Part shown: in pieces, positions 9,117-17,895 of the stretch
Numbering within the stretch: position 1 is the first letter of the stretch
Layout: each line of letters starts with the position of its first letter
Origin: Komagataeibacter europaeus LMG 18890
Lineage (GTDB): Bacteria > Pseudomonadota > Alphaproteobacteria > Acetobacterales > Acetobacteraceae
Reading direction: 5' to 3'
Assembly: GCF_000285295.1 (NCBI RefSeq)
Contig: NZ_CADP01000026.1
Location: 1 to 37,791, forward strand
Length of the DNA: 37,791 nt
Made by a program: the position numbers and the translations under genes
The notes under the pieces: generated by a model
Told to the model about the DNA's origin: nothing
What the model saw: only the letters and a program-made list of their open reading frames with translations
The model's database searches: none

Positions 9117-10232
9117 TCAGAACTCGACAACCGTGCGGATGCTCTCGCCCTTCGCCATCATGTCAAAGCCTTCGTTGATGCGCTCCAGCGGCAGCCTGTG
9201 GGTAATCAGGCTGTCGATGTCGATGCGGTTTTCCATGAACCAGTCCACGATGCGCGGCACGTCGGTGCGGCCACGCGCGCCACCAAAGGCCGAGCCGATC
9301 CACCGCCGCCCCGTCACAAGCTGGAACGGCCGCGTGCTGATTTCCTGACCGGCCCCCGCAACGCCGATGATGGTGGATACCCCCCACCCGCGATGCGCGC
9401 ATTCCAGTGCCTGCCGCATGAGGGTCGGGTTGCCGACGCATTCAAAGGAATAATCCACGCCACCGCCGGTCAGTTCCACGATATGGCCGACCAGGTCGCC
9501 ATTGGGGCCGAGATCCTTCGGGTTGATGAAATCGGTCATGCCGAATTTGCGGGCAATGGCTTCACGCTCGGGATTGATGTCGACGCCGATGATCCGTTCA
9601 GCCCCGACCATTTTCGCACCCTGAATGACATTCAGCCCGATTCCGCCCAGGCCAAACACGGCCACCGTGCTGCCGGTCTCGACCTTGGCGGTGAACAGCA
9701 CGGCCCCGATGCCGGTGGTCACACCGCAGCCGATGTAGAATACCTTGTCAAACGGGGCGTCGGGCCGGATCTTGGCCAGCGCGATTTCGGGCAGCACCGT
9801 GTAGTTGGCGAAGGTGGAACAGCCCATGTAGTGGTGGATCGGCTGCCCCTTGAATGAAAAGCGCGACGTGCCGTCGGGCATCACGCCCTTGCCCTGCGTT
9901 GAACGGATGGCCGTGCACAGGTTGGTCTTGCGCGACAGGCAGGACTTACATTCCCGGCATTCGGGGGTGTAGAGCGGGATGACATGGTCGCCGGGCTTCA
10001 GGTGCTTCACACCCGCGCCGACTTCCACCACCACACCGGCCCCTTCATGGCCAAGGATGGCGGGGAACAGTCCCTCCGGATCGGCGCCGGACAGGGTGAA
10101 CTTGTCAGTATGGCACAGGCCCGTCGCCTTGATCTCGACCAGCACCTCACCCGCGCGTGGGCCTTCCAACTGCACGGTCTCGATTTCAAGTGGTTTACCT
10201 GCCTCGAAGGCAACGGCTGCCCTTACGTCCAT
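9117..10232 (-). CDS. frmA: S-(hydroxymethyl)glutathione dehydrogenase (class III alcohol dehydrogenase)
   Basis: This enzyme oxidises S-(hydroxymethyl)glutathione, the spontaneous adduct of formaldehyde and glutathione, to S-formylglutathione with NAD+. With the ATG at 10232 it has 371 residues, standard for zinc-dependent class III ADH. Catalytic zinc ligands are Cys40, His62 (GHEGAG) and Cys169; structural zinc ligands are Cys92, Cys95, Cys98 and Cys106. The nucleotide-binding turn GLGGIG is at 194-199. The frame stays open to 10337, but [15 protein letters not shown] is the expected N-terminus and an AGGA lies about a dozen bases before it. No FrmR- or GfaR-like regulator is next to the operon. 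The gene diverges from the bestrophin-like gene across a 245-base gap. Confidence 0.96.
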   Translation of the reverse strand: MDVRAAVAFEAGKPLEIETVQLEGPRAGEVLVEIKATGLCHTDKFTLSGADPEGLFPAILGHEGAGVVVEVGAGVKHLKPGDHVIPLYTPECRECKSCLSRKTNLCTAIRSTQGKGVMPDGTSRFSFKGQPIHHYMGCSTFANYTVLPEIALAKIRPDAPFDKVFYIGCGVTTGIGAVLFTAKVETGSTVAVFGLGGIGLNVIQGAKMVGAERIIGVDINPEREAIARKFGMTDFINPKDLGPNGDLVGHIVELTGGGVDYSFECVGNPTLMRQALECAHRGWGVSTIIGVAGAGQEISTRPFQLVTGRRWIGSAFGGARGRTDVPRIVDWFMENRIDIDSLITHRLPLERINEGFDMMAKGESIRTVVEF

Positions 10233-10477
10233 GAACCCGGTCTTTCCTTTGATGCGTGGGGCGTCCCCATGGGCGCGCCCCTGTTTCGCAACGATTAAGG
10301 GCATCATCGGCACTGGCGTCAATGTTACGCCGTCCATGCAGGGGTGACGATATTTTCAGTGACAAAACATGCCACCCGCCCATGTGCGGTCCCGCAACCA
10401 CCATGCAATGTGATAAGCGGCGGAAGGGGACCGGAAACGGATACCCGTATTTTCACCAGATATACCGGGATGCCTGC

Positions 10478-11353
10478 ATGGTCATTGATCGTAGAATTGG
10501 TTTGTGGATCCTGCTTCGCGAAAGTGTGCTGTCGCTGGTTTTCCTGTGCGCGTGGGACGTGGTGGTGGTGGTGATGTTCCAGATCTTCCACCAGGAATGG
10601 ATGGAACAGCCCACCCTGCCCATATCGCTGATCGGTTCCGCGCTGGTACTGTTCATGAGCTTCCGCAACAACACCGCCTATAACCGCTGGTGGGAAGGGC
10701 GCACCCTGTGGGGGGCGGTGACCAACAACAGCCGGTCCTTCGCCCGGCAGGCGGGCACGATCCTGCGCGGGTGCCCAGACCTTGCCCGTGCCATGGCGGC
10801 CTATCCCTATGCCCTGCGCGGCGCGCTGGGGCGGCTGGATGCGACGGACGACATCATGCGCCTGCTGCCCGATTCCATGAAGGCCGGGATCGCGGGCAAG
10901 GTGAACATCCCCGCCGCCATCCTGTTTGAAATCGGGCTGCGGGTGGACGCGGAATCACGCAGGCTGGGCATTGACGGCGCATTGCAGGGACAGATCGACC
11001 GAATCCTGTCGGACATGAGCAACGCGCAGGGCGGGCTGGAACGTATCCGCAACACGCCGCTGGCCATCCAGTTTTCGGTCCTGCCGAAAGTGGTGGCGGT
11101 GGTGTTCTGCATCATCCTGCCGCTGTCGATGGTGCAGACGCTGGGGTGGATCACGCCGCTTGGGTCATCGCTGGTGGGACTGCTGTTCGTCGCACTGGAC
11201 AAGATCGGCAACGACCTGCAGGACCCCTTCAGCGCGACACCGCATGGCATGCCGATGCTGACCATTTCCCGCACGATCGAAATCGACCTGATGCAGTCCT
11301 GCGGCCTGCCCGCGCCGCCGCCGCTGCCCGCCGTGCGCGGCATACAGGCATGA
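10478..11353 (+). CDS. Bestrophin-like (UPF0187/YneE family) membrane protein
   Basis: This 291-residue inner-membrane protein resembles the bacterial bestrophin family (YneE/UPF0187), whose structurally studied members are pentameric ion channels. Hydrophobic segments lie at about residues 8-30 (LLRESVLSLVFLCAW) and 45-60. The conserved stretch SFRNNTAYNRWWEGRTLWG follows. Two further hydrophobic segments near 200-245 (VVAVVFCIILPL and LVGLLFVALDKIG) lead to the family segment DLQDPF. The start at ATG 10478 has a GGGA seven bases upstream and matches the usual N-terminus; the frame is open to 10256 without conserved codons. A GTGGTGGTGGTG run encodes consecutive valines. Ion selectivity and role here are unknown. 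Confidence 0.85.
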   Translation: MVIDRRIGLWILLRESVLSLVFLCAWDVVVVVMFQIFHQEWMEQPTLPISLIGSALVLFMSFRNNTAYNRWWEGRTLWGAVTNNSRSFARQAGTILRGCPDLARAMAAYPYALRGALGRLDATDDIMRLLPDSMKAGIAGKVNIPAAILFEIGLRVDAESRRLGIDGALQGQIDRILSDMSNAQGGLERIRNTPLAIQFSVLPKVVAVVFCIILPLSMVQTLGWITPLGSSLVGLLFVALDKIGNDLQDPFSATPHGMPMLTISRTIEIDLMQSCGLPAPPPLPAVRGIQA

Positions 11354-11427
11354 TGCGCAGCGCCTGATGGTTCACCCTGCCCGATGCCATATGAAGGAAT
11401 CAAGACAGAAGGGCGGATTTATGCTAT

Positions 11428-12033
11428 ATGGGTGGCATGAGCATGTTCAGAACCACCCAGAAGGGCACTGTGACCGATGCAATGGCACGGACGGCCGCAG
11501 CTGCCACGGCAGCCGAAGCAAAGTCCAGCAAGGCCGTAAAAGACGAAGATCCATTCCGTGAGGGCGACGCCATCGTGTATGCAGCGCATGGCGTTGGCCG
11601 CGTTGACCGGATTGGCGTTGACGAAATCGCCGGCACCAAGCTGGAAATGATCCAGATCTCCTTTCCCGGCAACCAGATGACGCTGCGCATCCCGCTGTCC
11701 AAGGCGCGCAAGTCGGGCCTGCGCAAGATCGTATCAAGGGAAATCGTGGACAAGGCGATGGCCATCATCAAGGGCAAGCCGCATGTCAGCCGTGGCATGT
11801 GGGCACGCCGCGCGGTCGCCTATCAGGAAAAGATCAATTCCGGCGATCTGGTACAGATTGCCGAAGTGCTGCGTGACCTGCGCCGCAACGTGGACAGTCT
11901 GGATGGCAGCTTCAGCGAACGCAAGCTGTTCGAGGCGGCACAGGAACGCTTCGTGGCCGAGGTTGCCGTGCTGGAAGGCAAGGAACCGACCGAAGTCCTC
12001 GAAAAACTGACCGAGGTCATGAAGGCGGCCTGA
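11428..12033 (+). CDS. CarD/CdnL-family RNA polymerase-binding regulator
   Basis: This 201-residue protein belongs to the CarD/CdnL family, which binds the RNA polymerase beta subunit and stabilises open promoter complexes, often at rRNA promoters. The N-terminal 40 residues are Ala/Thr/Lys-rich and probably disordered. The RNA polymerase-interaction domain starts at FREGDAIVYAAHGVGRVDRIG (from about 43) and includes LRIPLSKARKSGLR. The helical C-terminal domain (about 105-201) has the family segment WARRAVAYQEKINSGDLVQIAEVLRDL. ATG 11428 is about ten bases after GGGCGGA; ATG 11437 or 11443 are alternatives. It lies 74 bases after the bestrophin-like gene, and its 3' end converges with the MFS gene. 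Confidence 0.92.
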   Translation: MGGMSMFRTTQKGTVTDAMARTAAAATAAEAKSSKAVKDEDPFREGDAIVYAAHGVGRVDRIGVDEIAGTKLEMIQISFPGNQMTLRIPLSKARKSGLRKIVSREIVDKAMAIIKGKPHVSRGMWARRAVAYQEKINSGDLVQIAEVLRDLRRNVDSLDGSFSERKLFEAAQERFVAEVAVLEGKEPTEVLEKLTEVMKAA

Positions 12034-12298
12034 ATATTCCGCCTTTTTCCATACACATCCAACCCCATGCCGCCGGCCCTGTGCCGGCGGTTCTGATATG
12101 GGGCGGCTGGCAGCCCCATCCCCCGCTATGCGCCGGGTGGAACAGCATGATACGACCATGACAGGCCCATCAACAGCGCAAGACCGGCACAGCTACGCAA
12201 TCAGGCCCGCAGCCACGCAACCTGAACCCGTTTCGTAGCCGCCACAGGCAGCGCAGGCGGTCTGGGCCAGCACGGACAACCCTGTTCCACCCCGGTCA
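12034..12298. other. Intergenic region between converging carD and MFS genes
   Basis: No supported gene. At 12070-12090 an 8-bp perfect hairpin (CCGCCGGC, loop CCTGT, GCCGGCGG) is followed by TTCTGAT. It is flanked by CCCCAT and ATGGGG, which could extend the fold. It may act as a weak terminator for carD, but no proper T-run is present. Short open frames of 30-40 codons on both strands have no ribosome site. Confidence 0.4.
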
Positions 12299-13522
12299 TC
12301 ATGGATCACGTTTATTTCCCTTCATGCCCTGCGGCCGCGCCAGCATGACCACGCACCCTGCTAGCGCCGCCACCATGGCCATGACAAAGGGGCTGCGTGG
12401 TCCCGCCATGCCGGACAGCACACCGGACAGCACCGCGCCGATACCTGCCGCAATATCAAAGAAAACATCAAACAGCCCGATGGCCGACCCGGCCGCGGCG
12501 GGTGGTGCCTGCCGCAGTACCGGCAGCCCCAGCAGCGGATAGGTCAGCGAAAACCCCAGCCCCGTCAGGAAGCTGCCCGCCACGGCCCATGCCGGTCCCG
12601 GCGCAAGCCAGATCAGGGCCAGGCCCAGCGCCTCGGCCAGCATGATGGCGACCACCATCGGCCTGACTTCATCACGATCAACATGGCGGCTGCCGACCAG
12701 GCGGGCAATGACATGCCCCGCGCCAAACGCCCCCAGCGCCCAGCCCCCGCCATGCCAGCCCTGTGCCGCATAGAAAATGACCAGAAAGGACGAAATCGCG
12801 GCAAACCCCACCGCCGACAGGCCCAGCGTCACCCCCCACACCCATGTATGCCCGATCAGGTGTTTCCACCGTATGTCACCTGCCATCCCATCCGTCTGGC
12901 CACCAGCGCGCGGCAACGCGGGTGCGGGCAGTACCACGGTCAGCCCCATGCCCGCCACCGGCAGGGCGAGGGCGACAAGACACAGGGGGCCAAAACCGGC
13001 ATGGGTCTCGATCTCGTCACCCAGTGCGGTTCCAATGCCCAGACCGGCAAAGATGGCCAGACCGACCCATGACATCGCGGCCCCCGCACGCGCGCTGCCC
13101 ACCTTGGTCACGGCCCAGACGCCGCCGCCTGTAACCATCAACCCTTCGCCCAGTCCCATGGCCAGCCGTCCCGCCACGATCATCGCCTGCTGCAGGCCCG
13201 GTGACAGGACGGGCACCAGCGCAAGGCTGTAAGCCAGCGCGGAACACGCCGTGCACAGCAGGCCACACAGCAGCGTATTGCGTCCGCCAAGCCGGTCCGC
13301 CATCCGCCCGGCCTTCGGCCGCGACAGCACGGTGGCGACGGACTGGATGCCCATGATCAGGCCGATCATGGTGGTTCCGCAAGCGAAACGTGACTGAAGT
13401 TCCAGCGGCAGGGCCGACAACGCCACCCCCATCGCCAGCATGCCGCTGCCAATGGCCAGCATGACGGGCAGCAGGCCGCCACGGGTCGTAACATGAGGAT
13501 TCATGCCGGGACCGTAATGCAT
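12299..13522 (-). CDS. MFS transporter of the YhhS/YfcJ type
   Basis: This major facilitator of about 407 residues has about 12 hydrophobic segments. The family motif A appears as GRMADRLGGRNTLL between the second and third helices. The segments SVATVLSRPKAGRMAD, GRLAMGLGEGLMVTGGGVWAV and GFSLTYPLLGLPVLR resemble the YhhS/YfcJ (UPF0226, arabinose-efflux-like) subgroup. It is probably an inner-membrane proton-coupled exporter; the substrate cannot be told. ATG 13522 follows GCGGGGT; ATG 13504 is an equally possible start and would remove six residues. It lies downstream of tamB on the same strand, separated by a 173-base gap that holds a palindromic repeat, so it may be transcribed separately. 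Confidence 0.87.
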   Translation of the reverse strand: MHYGPGMNPHVTTRGGLLPVMLAIGSGMLAMGVALSALPLELQSRFACGTTMIGLIMGIQSVATVLSRPKAGRMADRLGGRNTLLCGLLCTACSALAYSLALVPVLSPGLQQAMIVAGRLAMGLGEGLMVTGGGVWAVTKVGSARAGAAMSWVGLAIFAGLGIGTALGDEIETHAGFGPLCLVALALPVAGMGLTVVLPAPALPRAGGQTDGMAGDIRWKHLIGHTWVWGVTLGLSAVGFAAISSFLVIFYAAQGWHGGGWALGAFGAGHVIARLVGSRHVDRDEVRPMVVAIMLAEALGLALIWLAPGPAWAVAGSFLTGLGFSLTYPLLGLPVLRQAPPAAAGSAIGLFDVFFDIAAGIGAVLSGVLSGMAGPRSPFVMAMVAALAGCVVMLARPQGMKGNKRDP

Positions 13523-13600
13523 TTACCCCGCACCGAACAGGCCGAGACATATTCCAGGACTGTTTGACAAGTCAGTTCACGATATCACTTCAAGATCAAA

Positions 13601-13660
13601 GGACGTTTCTGCTGAAGCTTTTTAAAAAAGGTGACACCCGAAAAATTTTATTTTTTATCA
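13601..13660 (-). repeat. Palindromic intergenic repeat, short copy (R2)
   Basis: Read on the minus strand it starts GATAAAAAATAAAA and runs TTTTTCGGGTG, CACCTTTTTT, AAAAAGCTTC, matching the left flank and both ends of the family. The right arm of hairpin A, the spacer and the left arm of hairpin B are missing. It begins 35 bases after the tamB stop and is oriented with tamB. Confidence 0.7.
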
Positions 13661-13695
13661 ATGATTTGTTTTCAGGAAGGCTCTTATGCCATCCC

Positions 13696-16600
13696 TCAGT
13701 ACTTGAACTGATACAGCAGCCCGATGCTGCTGCCCGGATCATTTTCCGGCGTGGTGAAACCGGTCACGTTGCCGCCCGTCCCCACCGTGGTGTTCAGCTT
13801 CAGCCGCTTGGTCAGGTCAACCTGCACCTGGGCCTGCGTGCCCGAACCCGATGTCGCCTGCTTGGCGCCGACATAGACACGGCGCATGACGTATTTCCCC
13901 GCCTCGATCGAACCGGTGTCGTTGCTGCCCGACCCGTTGGATGAACTGCTCATCTGCAACCTGTCCAGATGCAGCGTCTTGCGCACCATGCCCAGCGGAT
14001 CGAAGGCGGAACCGCCACTCAGCGTCGCGACGGCGGCCGCGATCGACGCCATCTGCGTGGGCGAAAGCGACTGCGTATCCGACCCGAACAGCAGGATGGC
14101 CAGGATCTGGTCCTGTGACAGTGGCGGCGTGGAGGAAAACGAGATTTTCGGCGCGCTGGCATACCCGCCCACATTCAGCCGGGCCGTGCCGTCATTCGTG
14201 CTGCGCTCGGCCACGAAATCCAGCGTGGGGTCGATTGCATGGGTAACACCCACGCCGTTGAAGCCCACCTGCCCCTTGCTGAAATCAAGCGAGATCCCAC
14301 CCAGTGAAAACCCGCCCTTGACCAGCGAGAACCCACCCGTCACCACCGGCGCCACAGTGGTGCCCCCTGCATGGATGCTGCCGTGCATTTCCGTGTTCAG
14401 CCCATGCCCGCGCACATAGAACTGCCCCGGTGAACGCACGTCCAGGTTCAGCCCGATCACCAGTGGCGAGGTATGGACCACCTTTTCCTGCGTCTCCGCA
14501 TCCTCGGGGCGGATGACATCCAGATGCGCCACCGATGTCGGGAGTGAGTCCGGAATGTTGACATCCACGCGCTTGAGCGTGATGCCCCCTGTTGCATCGA
14601 TCTGGCTGGCAAGCTGGCCCTTTACGCCCAGATCACCGTTTATGGTCGCAGTCACAAGGTCACTGGCCAGCGGCCGGGCGTTATCGGCATGGATATGCAG
14701 GTCGATCGGCTGGCCGGGTTCCAGCACCCCGTAACTGCCGGTGACACCGATGGTGCCCTTGCCCGCCTGCGCGTTCAGGTCGGCTATGACCAGCCGGTCC
14801 CCCATGGCATCGACCGTGCCGTGCATGGCGGACAGCTGTATGCCCTGCCCGTAATCATGGAATACGCCATTGGTCAGGTTCAGCGTGCCATTCAGGCGTG
14901 GCTGCTGTGGCGTGCCACGCACGCCCAGCGCGACCTGCAGCGCGCCCCCCGCCTGCATGCCCTGTGCGCCCAGATAGGCATTAGCCACCGCAAGGTCCAC
15001 ATTGCCATCGGCCTGCAGCGTGATCTGGCCCGCCCTGTTGACCGGGGCCGTGCCGTGCAGCCCCAGATTGACCTGCGTACCCGCGCGTATCTGCGCATCG
15101 ACCCGCGCCATGCCTGCTGTCAGGTTGGCCGTGGCCTCCATCGATGCAGGTGCCAGGGACGATGTATAATCGGTGTGGTATTTCAGGTCCCGCCCCTGCA
15201 GCGTCACCCGGCCGGAGGGATGATCGAGCGTCCCGGTCAGCCGTGCTTCGGCCGACAGTGTCCCCTGCGCATGCAGCGTGGGGATGAAGGGGACAAGCAG
15301 GTCGGGGGACAGGCGGCTGATGGCCGCATGCAGGTCCAGCGTGGGCCTGATCCTGCCGCTGACCTCCACACTGCCCGGCTGCCCCTGCGGCGGGGCAAGG
15401 CTGATCCGCAGGTGGTCGATCGCGGTTTCCCTGCCATAGGTCACGGTGGCCGGGGCATCCAGCCGGATGACCTCGCGCCGGGCCTGCGCTTCCAGCCGGC
15501 GCACGTTTACCGAGCTTGCGGGAATGTTGGACACCACCGCCGCGTCAATGCTGGCAGGCCCCGTCCACGGCGTATCCAGCCCCGACTGCGCCACCACGTT
15601 CAGCGCGGCGAACGGCCCTTTCGCGGTGACATGCGCGTGTCCCCCCATGTCGCGGAAATGCGCGTTATCCACCACAAGGTCGAGGTCGGTTACCGGCGCG
15701 TCCCCCGTCGGGTCCTGCACCCTGCCCTTCAGCACCAGCCGGTCCACGCGCGCCATGGCCGCACTCAGCGCACTGTCCACGTTCACGCTCAGGGCGGCGG
15801 GGCTGTCCGCGGTCGCACTGGTGCTGCGCAGGCTGGCGGACAGGTGGCCGCTCATGTCCTGTCCCGTAAGATCGCGCAGGTCCGCCAACCGCGTCATGTG
15901 CAGGTCCAGCGTGCCCGACGGCACCACATGCCCCTTGGGCAGCGTCATGTCCGCAAGCCCCGTCAGGCTTTTCCAGTTCAGGTGCGAAAGCTGCAGGTGA
16001 CGGCTTTCATCGGCATTGCTGTCCAGACGGGCCGTGACCTGAACCGGCGCACGGTCCACCGTACCCGATATATCCAGCGCCCCTTCCCTGACCTGTGGCA
16101 GGTGCTGCATGGTCAGGCTGGCCTGCACATTGCCCGCCGCCGTGTTGCTGGCCGCCATGCTGGCCTGCGCCTTCAGGCTGGCCGCAAGGTCATTGACCGG
16201 CCCGGTGGCATGCAGGTCGGCCTGTGCCTGCCCCTTCAGCGTGGGGGCCAGCACATGCAGGTCCGACAGGGCAAGATGCGCCGTGGCATCAACCTGCATC
16301 GGCTCCCCCGTCACCAGCCGGGTAGGCGTCGCATCAAGGTGAAGGGTCCGTCCCTCCGCCAGCAGGGAGGTAAAGGTGACCGTATTCCCCCTGCCCGGCC
16401 CGCTGGCGATGGTGCCTGCGATATTCAGGTGTCCGGTGTCCCCGATCAGGCCAACCGCCATGGGCAGGCCGCCATCCAGCACGATATGGCTGTCCAGCGC
16501 GAACGGCCCCGCCTGCTGCGCCGTGGGGAGTGTGATATTGCCATCCAGCCCGGCATGGCCATGCAGTTGCGTACCCCCTGCTGCCGCCAGCGCGGCAAGG

Positions 16601-17895
16601 TCGGGCAGGTCGGCATGAAAGGTCGCGGCCATGGGCCGGGCCGTCGTGACCTGCCCGGTCAGTTGCGCCAGCGGATGCGACAGCGACAGCGCCACCGGCC
16701 CACCGGCCGCATCGGGCCGCCACAGCACATCCAGCCGCAGCGGGTCGGATGCGAACAGCGTGGGCTGGCTGCCGGGAATGCGCAGTCCGGTCACGGTGGT
16801 ATGGAGGGCGGCGTGCTCCTCCTGCCCGCCCGCCTGCGCGCTCAGCCCGTCAGCCACCATGTGCAGGGATGTGAAACCGGCGTCGTTATAGGTCAGGCGA
16901 TCGATATCCAGCGTGCCATTGCCGGTGGGCCGGTCCACCTTGCCGCCCACATGGGCGGCAAGGCTTATGCCCTGCCAGTTCGCGCCGCTGATCGTCACAG
17001 GGTCGCTTTTGCCCGATACATCCAGCGTCATGTGATGCGTGACCAGCCCGACCTGGCCACCCGCCTGCAGGTGGATGGCCCCGGCGGTGGCAGTCAGCGC
17101 AAGGCGGGTGGCGTCACGCGGGCCATGCAGCCCCAGCAACAGGTCCATGGGCGCCAGGGCGGACAGGCCACTCAGCGTTGTGGCGAACCCGCCCGCTTCC
17201 TCATGCGCATGCAGGTCCAGCGCGACATTGGTGCGGTCCAGCCGCGTGGCCAGCGACAGCGCACCGGGCTGGTCCAGCCGCTTCAGGTCCAGCGCGATAT
17301 CGGCGGGCGGCAGGGTGGCGATGGAAAAATGGTCCAGCACCGGGGCGATGTCATCAAGGCTGGCATGACCATTGAGGCTGAAGGACGCGGGCACGCGGGC
17401 AATGGCAGCACCGACGTCAATCCGCGCCACATGCACCGCGCGGATATCGACCCCCATGTGGATGCTGCCTGACGTGTCCTTTTCCGGCTTTGACGGATGG
17501 GCGGGATCATCCTCGCTCAGCCGCGGGATGGACAGGCGCGCCATGGACAGGTTGCTGATGACCGCGCGCCGCGTCAGCAGCCGCAGCGGCGACCAGTCCA
17601 GTTGCAGGTCATCAATCGACAGCCACGCGCCTTTATAATCATCCAGTTCCAGATGCCGGACATGCAGCGCATCGGGAAAACGCCCCCCCAGCCCCGACAG
17701 GTGCACGCTACCGCCGGTCAGCCTCGGCAGGCGCCGTTCGATTTCATGCTGGCCCGCCCCGGTATTGGCGGCCACCAGCACCATGCCCAGCGCCACGGCC
17801 ACCAGTCCCACGGGAATGCCCACGGCAAAGGCGGTCGCGCGCAGGACGCGCCGGGCCGGGCCGCGCGGCGTGGGGGGGATGGTCGTATCAGACAT
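13696..17895 (-). CDS. tamB: Translocation and assembly module protein TamB
   Basis: TamB is a long inner-membrane-anchored periplasmic protein that works with TamA in outer-membrane protein assembly and has been linked to lipid transport. The 1399-residue product has one N-terminal membrane anchor (AFAVGIPVGLVAVALGMVLVA, about residues 22-42). More than a thousand residues of repetitive beta-rich sequence follow, with many LDLHA- and DVDA-like strands, and the C-terminal TamB (DUF490) domain comes last. The end has LNVGGYASAPKISFSSTPPLSQDQILAILLFG and an aromatic terminus, QFKY. The ATG at 17895 shares one base with the tamA stop (TGATG), so translation is probably coupled. Long open frames on the opposite strand here are shadows. 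Confidence 0.94.
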   Translation of the reverse strand: MSDTTIPPTPRGPARRVLRATAFAVGIPVGLVAVALGMVLVAANTGAGQHEIERRLPRLTGGSVHLSGLGGRFPDALHVRHLELDDYKGAWLSIDDLQLDWSPLRLLTRRAVISNLSMARLSIPRLSEDDPAHPSKPEKDTSGSIHMGVDIRAVHVARIDVGAAIARVPASFSLNGHASLDDIAPVLDHFSIATLPPADIALDLKRLDQPGALSLATRLDRTNVALDLHAHEEAGGFATTLSGLSALAPMDLLLGLHGPRDATRLALTATAGAIHLQAGGQVGLVTHHMTLDVSGKSDPVTISGANWQGISLAAHVGGKVDRPTGNGTLDIDRLTYNDAGFTSLHMVADGLSAQAGGQEEHAALHTTVTGLRIPGSQPTLFASDPLRLDVLWRPDAAGGPVALSLSHPLAQLTGQVTTARPMAATFHADLPDLAALAAAGGTQLHGHAGLDGNITLPTAQQAGPFALDSHIVLDGGLPMAVGLIGDTGHLNIAGTIASGPGRGNTVTFTSLLAEGRTLHLDATPTRLVTGEPMQVDATAHLALSDLHVLAPTLKGQAQADLHATGPVNDLAASLKAQASMAASNTAAGNVQASLTMQHLPQVREGALDISGTVDRAPVQVTARLDSNADESRHLQLSHLNWKSLTGLADMTLPKGHVVPSGTLDLHMTRLADLRDLTGQDMSGHLSASLRSTSATADSPAALSVNVDSALSAAMARVDRLVLKGRVQDPTGDAPVTDLDLVVDNAHFRDMGGHAHVTAKGPFAALNVVAQSGLDTPWTGPASIDAAVVSNIPASSVNVRRLEAQARREVIRLDAPATVTYGRETAIDHLRISLAPPQGQPGSVEVSGRIRPTLDLHAAISRLSPDLLVPFIPTLHAQGTLSAEARLTGTLDHPSGRVTLQGRDLKYHTDYTSSLAPASMEATANLTAGMARVDAQIRAGTQVNLGLHGTAPVNRAGQITLQADGNVDLAVANAYLGAQGMQAGGALQVALGVRGTPQQPRLNGTLNLTNGVFHDYGQGIQLSAMHGTVDAMGDRLVIADLNAQAGKGTIGVTGSYGVLEPGQPIDLHIHADNARPLASDLVTATINGDLGVKGQLASQIDATGGITLKRVDVNIPDSLPTSVAHLDVIRPEDAETQEKVVHTSPLVIGLNLDVRSPGQFYVRGHGLNTEMHGSIHAGGTTVAPVVTGGFSLVKGGFSLGGISLDFSKGQVGFNGVGVTHAIDPTLDFVAERSTNDGTARLNVGGYASAPKISFSSTPPLSQDQILAILLFGSDTQSLSPTQMASIAAAVATLSGGSAFDPLGMVRKTLHLDRLQMSSSSNGSGSNDTGSIEAGKYVMRRVYVGAKQATSGSGTQAQVQVDLTKRLKLNTTVGTGGNVTGFTTPENDPGSSIGLLYQFKY

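Noticed and set aside
8418-9857. 479-codon plus-strand frame
   Set aside because: It is antisense to fghA and frmA, whose active-site residues are all present.
10556-10576. GTG trinucleotide run that looks like a microsatellite
   Set aside because: It encodes consecutive valines in a membrane helix of the bestrophin-like protein. It is short and in frame, with no sign of phase variation.
12180-12312. Short minus-strand frames after the MFS gene (one product includes CAACGG, another starts at an ATGATG overlapping the MFS stop)
   Set aside because: They are under 40 codons with no ribosome site and competing frames of similar quality, so neither can be preferred.
14689-17472. 927-codon open frame on the plus strand
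   Set aside because: It lies fully antisense to tamB. The tamB frame has a membrane anchor, TamB-domain features and a coupled start; the antisense product is rich in Arg, Gln, His and Gly with no recognisable domain, as expected of a shadow frame in GC-rich DNA.
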